A DNA stretch of 64,000 nucleotides from G963720515 sp963720515. GTDB taxonomy: Bacteria > Actinomycetota > Thermoleophilia > Gaiellales > Gaiellaceae. The notes under the pieces were generated by a model. That model was not told the origin of the DNA, made no database searches, and worked only from the letters and a program-made list of their open reading frames with translations. The stretch spans positions 372,001 to 436,000 of the forward strand of contig OY970397.1 of assembly GCA_963720515.1 (NCBI GenBank). Direction: 5' to 3'. The position numbers and the translations under genes were made by a program. This document shows, one piece after another, positions 62,208-64,000 of the stretch. Numbering within the stretch: the first letter of the stretch is position 1; each line of letters begins with the position of its first letter.

Positions 62208-62674
62208 CCGGCCACCGCCATCTCGACGTTCTCGCCCTCGAACTCCTCGATCGCCGCCCGGTAGTCGTCCGGGATCGGCACCGAGCGCCGGTGCTCGGGA
62301 TCGACGAGGACGAGCGTCTGCTCCGCCGTGCACATGACGACGTCGTCCTCGAGGCGGACGGCGCAGAGCTCGACCGTCATGCTCGACCGCCCGATCCGCT
62401 TCGTCCGCATGAACACCTCCAGGAGGTCGTCGAAGCGCGCCGGCGCCTCGTACAGGACGTTGCACGCCCGCATCACGAAGTCGCATCCTTGGAGATCCTT
62501 TACAAGCACGTCGAGGTGTCGGGCGTACTCAACACGCGCATAGTCGAAGTACGGCAGGTAGCGCCCGTAGTAGACGATCCCCTGCGCATCGGTATCGGAG
62601 AAGCCGACTCGCGTGTAGGCGGAGAAGCGAAATGGGGGCCGCCGGTCGGTCGGGTGGCCGAAGGTGATCGCCAT
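62204..62674 (-). CDS. Acyl-CoA thioesterase (4-hydroxybenzoyl-CoA/YbgC type, hot-dog fold)
   Basis: 156 residues. VGFSDTDAQGIVYYGRYLPY carries the catalytic Asp of the 4HBT fold; YEAPARFDDLLEVFMRTKRI and MCTAEQTLVLVDPEHRRSVP follow the rest of the fold. Start ATG 62674 (MAITFGHPTD); a longer start exists but adds unconserved residues. It hydrolyses acyl-CoAs; substrate range unknown. Coupled to the GAF protein. Confidence 0.85.
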   Translation of the reverse strand: MAITFGHPTDRRPPFRFSAYTRVGFSDTDAQGIVYYGRYLPYFDYARVEYARHLDVLVKDLQGCDFVMRACNVLYEAPARFDDLLEVFMRTKRIGRSSMTVELCAVRLEDDVVMCTAEQTLVLVDPEHRRSVPIPDDYRAAIEEFEGENVEMAVAG

Positions 62675-62771
62675 GGCGTCGATCGTAACGGAGGCAAGAC
62701 CTTGCGTTTTTCGGGCGGTTTGAGGGACCCTTTTGGCCGCAATTTCGGGATTTCTAGAGGGGAGGGGCAAC
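62675..62771. other. 97-bp divergent promoter region
   Basis: Between the thioesterase and carboxypeptidase genes. Comparatively AT-rich (ttgcgtttttcgggcggttt, aatttcgggatttc) and thus a plausible promoter. A ggaggggc site precedes the ATG 62772 carboxypeptidase start. Confidence 0.4.
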
Positions 62772-64000
62772 ATGCGCAAAGGGTCACGTGCGCTTCTAGT
62801 CGCCGCCGTCTGTGCGATCGCGCTCGTCGCGGTCGGCCAGGCAGCGGCGGCGAAGTCGCATCTGCGGCTGAACTACTACAGCGCAACCACCACGCAGGCC
62901 AAGTACCAGAAGCTGCTCACGAAGGGCGCCGACATCGCGGCCGTCCGGAACGTGAAGGGCGGCAAGGTGCGGGTCTTCGCCGTGCTGACGCCACGCCAGG
63001 TCAAGGCGTATGCGAAGCGCGGCCTCAAGTTCAAGGTCGTCCGGAACAAGTTCGGTCAGACCGCGCGGTCAGCAGCCGCGGCGCAGAAGTCGACCGGCTA
63101 CGACGTCTGGATGGACTACGACGGACCGGACGGCTACGCGGCCTTCCTCCGGAAGGTCGCCGCGGAGAACCCGCAGCTCGCGAAGCTCGTGGTCATCGGC
63201 CACTCCGGCCAGGGCCGCGAGATCCTCGCGATCAAGCTGACGCAGGGTGCCCGCGGCCAGGCCGACGGGTCGCGCCCGGCGGTGCTCTACAGCGCGATGC
63301 AGCATGCGCGCGAGTGGATCGCGGGCGAGGTCGACCGTCGCCTGATGATGTGGTACATCGACAAGTGGCGGGCGAACAACACGGCAGGTCAAGAACCTCC
63401 TGAAGGACACGGAGCTCTGGTTCGTCCCGGTCGCGAACCCGGACGGCTACCAGTACACGTTCCTGAACCCGGGGACGCGGCTCTGGCGCAAGACGCTCCG
63501 GGACAACAACGGAAACGGGACGGTCGAGGTCGGCGACGGCGTCGATCCGAACCGCAACTACTCGGAGCACTGGAACTACGACAACGAGGGCTCGTCGGGC
63601 GTCCAGTCGAGCGACACGTACCGCGGCCCGGCCGCCGAGTCGGAGCCCGAGACGCTCGCGATGGAGGGCCTGCTCCGGTCGATCCGGCCGAAGTTCCAGG
63701 TGAACTTCCACTCGTTCGGCAAGTGGCTCCTCTACCCGGAGGGCTGGCAGATCGGCACGCCGACGTCCGACGACCCGATCTACTACGCGCTCTCCGGCAA
63801 CCTGGACAACCCGGCCATCCCGGGCTTCAACCCGGGCCTCTCGTCCGACGTCCTCTACGTGACGAACGGCGAGACGACCGACTTCGCGCACCTCCAGACG
63901 AAGACGCTCGCGTGGACGCCGGAGCTCTCCGACGGCGGCTCGGGCCTCGGCTTCGTGTTCCCGGACGACGAGGCGCTCGTGCAGGCCGAGTTCGAGAACA
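62772..64000 (+). CDS. Secreted M14 zinc carboxypeptidase (frameshifted, runs off window edge)
   Basis: ATG 62772 with signal peptide (GSRALLVAAVCAIALVAVGQ). An N-terminal pro-region (~residues 30-105) is followed by the M14 catalytic domain: VVIGHSGQGREILAIKLT and YSAMQHAREWIAGE with the HxxE zinc motif. Near 63386 the frame slips; one frame over it goes on as VKNLLKDTELWFVPVANPDG, then VDPNRNYSEHWNYDNEGSSG, third zinc ligand in VNFHSFGKWLLYP, and the catalytic Glu in LAWTPELSDGGSG. It continues beyond the window. It would remove C-terminal amino acids from external peptides, complementing the M28 aminopeptidases. Confidence 0.87.
   Translation, partial: MRKGSRALLVAAVCAIALVAVGQAAAAKSHLRLNYYSATTTQAKYQKLLTKGADIAAVRNVKGGKVRVFAVLTPRQVKAYAKRGLKFKVVRNKFGQTARSAAAAQKSTGYDVWMDYDGPDGYAAFLRKVAAENPQLAKLVVIGHSGQGREILAIKLTQGARGQADGSRPAVLYSAMQHAREWIAGEVDRRLMMWYIDKWRANNTAGQEPPEGHGALVRPGREPGRLPVHVPEPGDAALAQDAPGQQRKRDGRGRRRRRSEPQLLGALELRQRGLVGRPVERHVPRPGRRVGARDARDGGPAPVDPAEVPGELPLVRQVAPLPGGLADRHADVRRPDLLRALRQPGQPGHPGLQPGPLVRRPLRDERRDDRLRAPPDEDARVDAGALRRRLGPRLRVPGRRGARAGRVRE

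Overview
This is a high-GC bacterial chromosome segment that reads best as an actinobacterium of the class Thermoleophilia (Gaiellales/Solirubrobacterales-like). That placement is an inference from gene content: a UvrD2-type helicase with a C-terminal HRDC domain, a bifunctional RFKD-type Rel, large cyclase/AAA/TPR and cyclase/propeller/binding-protein fusions, an ECF sigma factor with a membrane anti-sigma factor carrying a WD40-like domain, and dense use of GTG starts and ATGA/GTGA overlaps. There is no rRNA or other taxonomic marker to settle it. Two tRNAs are present (Asn-GTT and a CAT-anticodon tRNA). I see no prophage, insertion sequence, CRISPR array or origin.  Layout: 1-4.6 kb holds an HtpX-like protease fragment, a CAP-domain protein, an SDR oxidoreductase and the coupled dgt-dnaG pair, followed by tRNA-Asn. 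4.8-8 kb is one giant cyclase/beta-propeller/substrate-binding-protein gene broken by several frameshifts. 8.1-11.1 kb is a coupled MFS exporter (with a cyclic-nucleotide-binding domain) and an ATP-grasp ligase. 11.2-21.7 kb carries a Thr-rich lipoprotein, hydrolase, potassium channel, DEAD-box helicase, secreted BNR-repeat protein, secreted M28 peptidase and uvrD2. 21.7-28.6 kb has structured intergenic elements, YjbQ, a cupredoxin, a cyclase-AAA-TPR regulator, and a tiny acidic peptide coupled to a SagB-like dehydrogenase (candidate RiPP pair). 28.7-35.2 kb has tRNA-Met(CAT), a duplicated tRNA 3' end, and a tightly overlapping six-gene glycoconjugate operon. 35.2-47.4 kb has an HD-GYP protein, a homocysteine methyltransferase/MTHFR fusion, tag, pdxS, a secreted M36-like protease, and pdxT-yebC plus ruvCAB. 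47.4-64 kb has two more secreted M28 peptidases around an agmatinase, then recJ, rel, an ECF sigma/anti-sigma pair, a GGDEF protein, fRMsr-like GAF, thioesterase, and an M14 carboxypeptidase cut by the window end.  Themes: secreted peptide degradation (three M28, one M36-like and one M14 peptidase, plus exported beta-propeller and BNR proteins); nucleotide second messengers (two class III cyclases, a cNMP-binding MFS protein, GGDEF, HD-GYP, Rel); and DNA repair and recombination (dnaG, uvrD2, recJ, ruvCAB, tag).  A caution for every user of this annotation: at least twelve otherwise well-conserved genes, including ruvB and tag, are each split by one-base frameshifts with both halves intact. 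The simplest reading is uncorrected indel errors in a GC-rich assembly rather than gene decay, so frameshifted genes are given at full length with approximate break positions.  The most unusual signals are (1) a ~165-nt intergenic element present twice (21856-22020 and 61534-61697), each copy between convergent genes, whose terminal stem is paired in both copies although its sequence has completely changed; (2) the peptide plus SagB-like dehydrogenase pair; and (3) the cNMP-domain exporter coupled to an ATP-grasp ligase.
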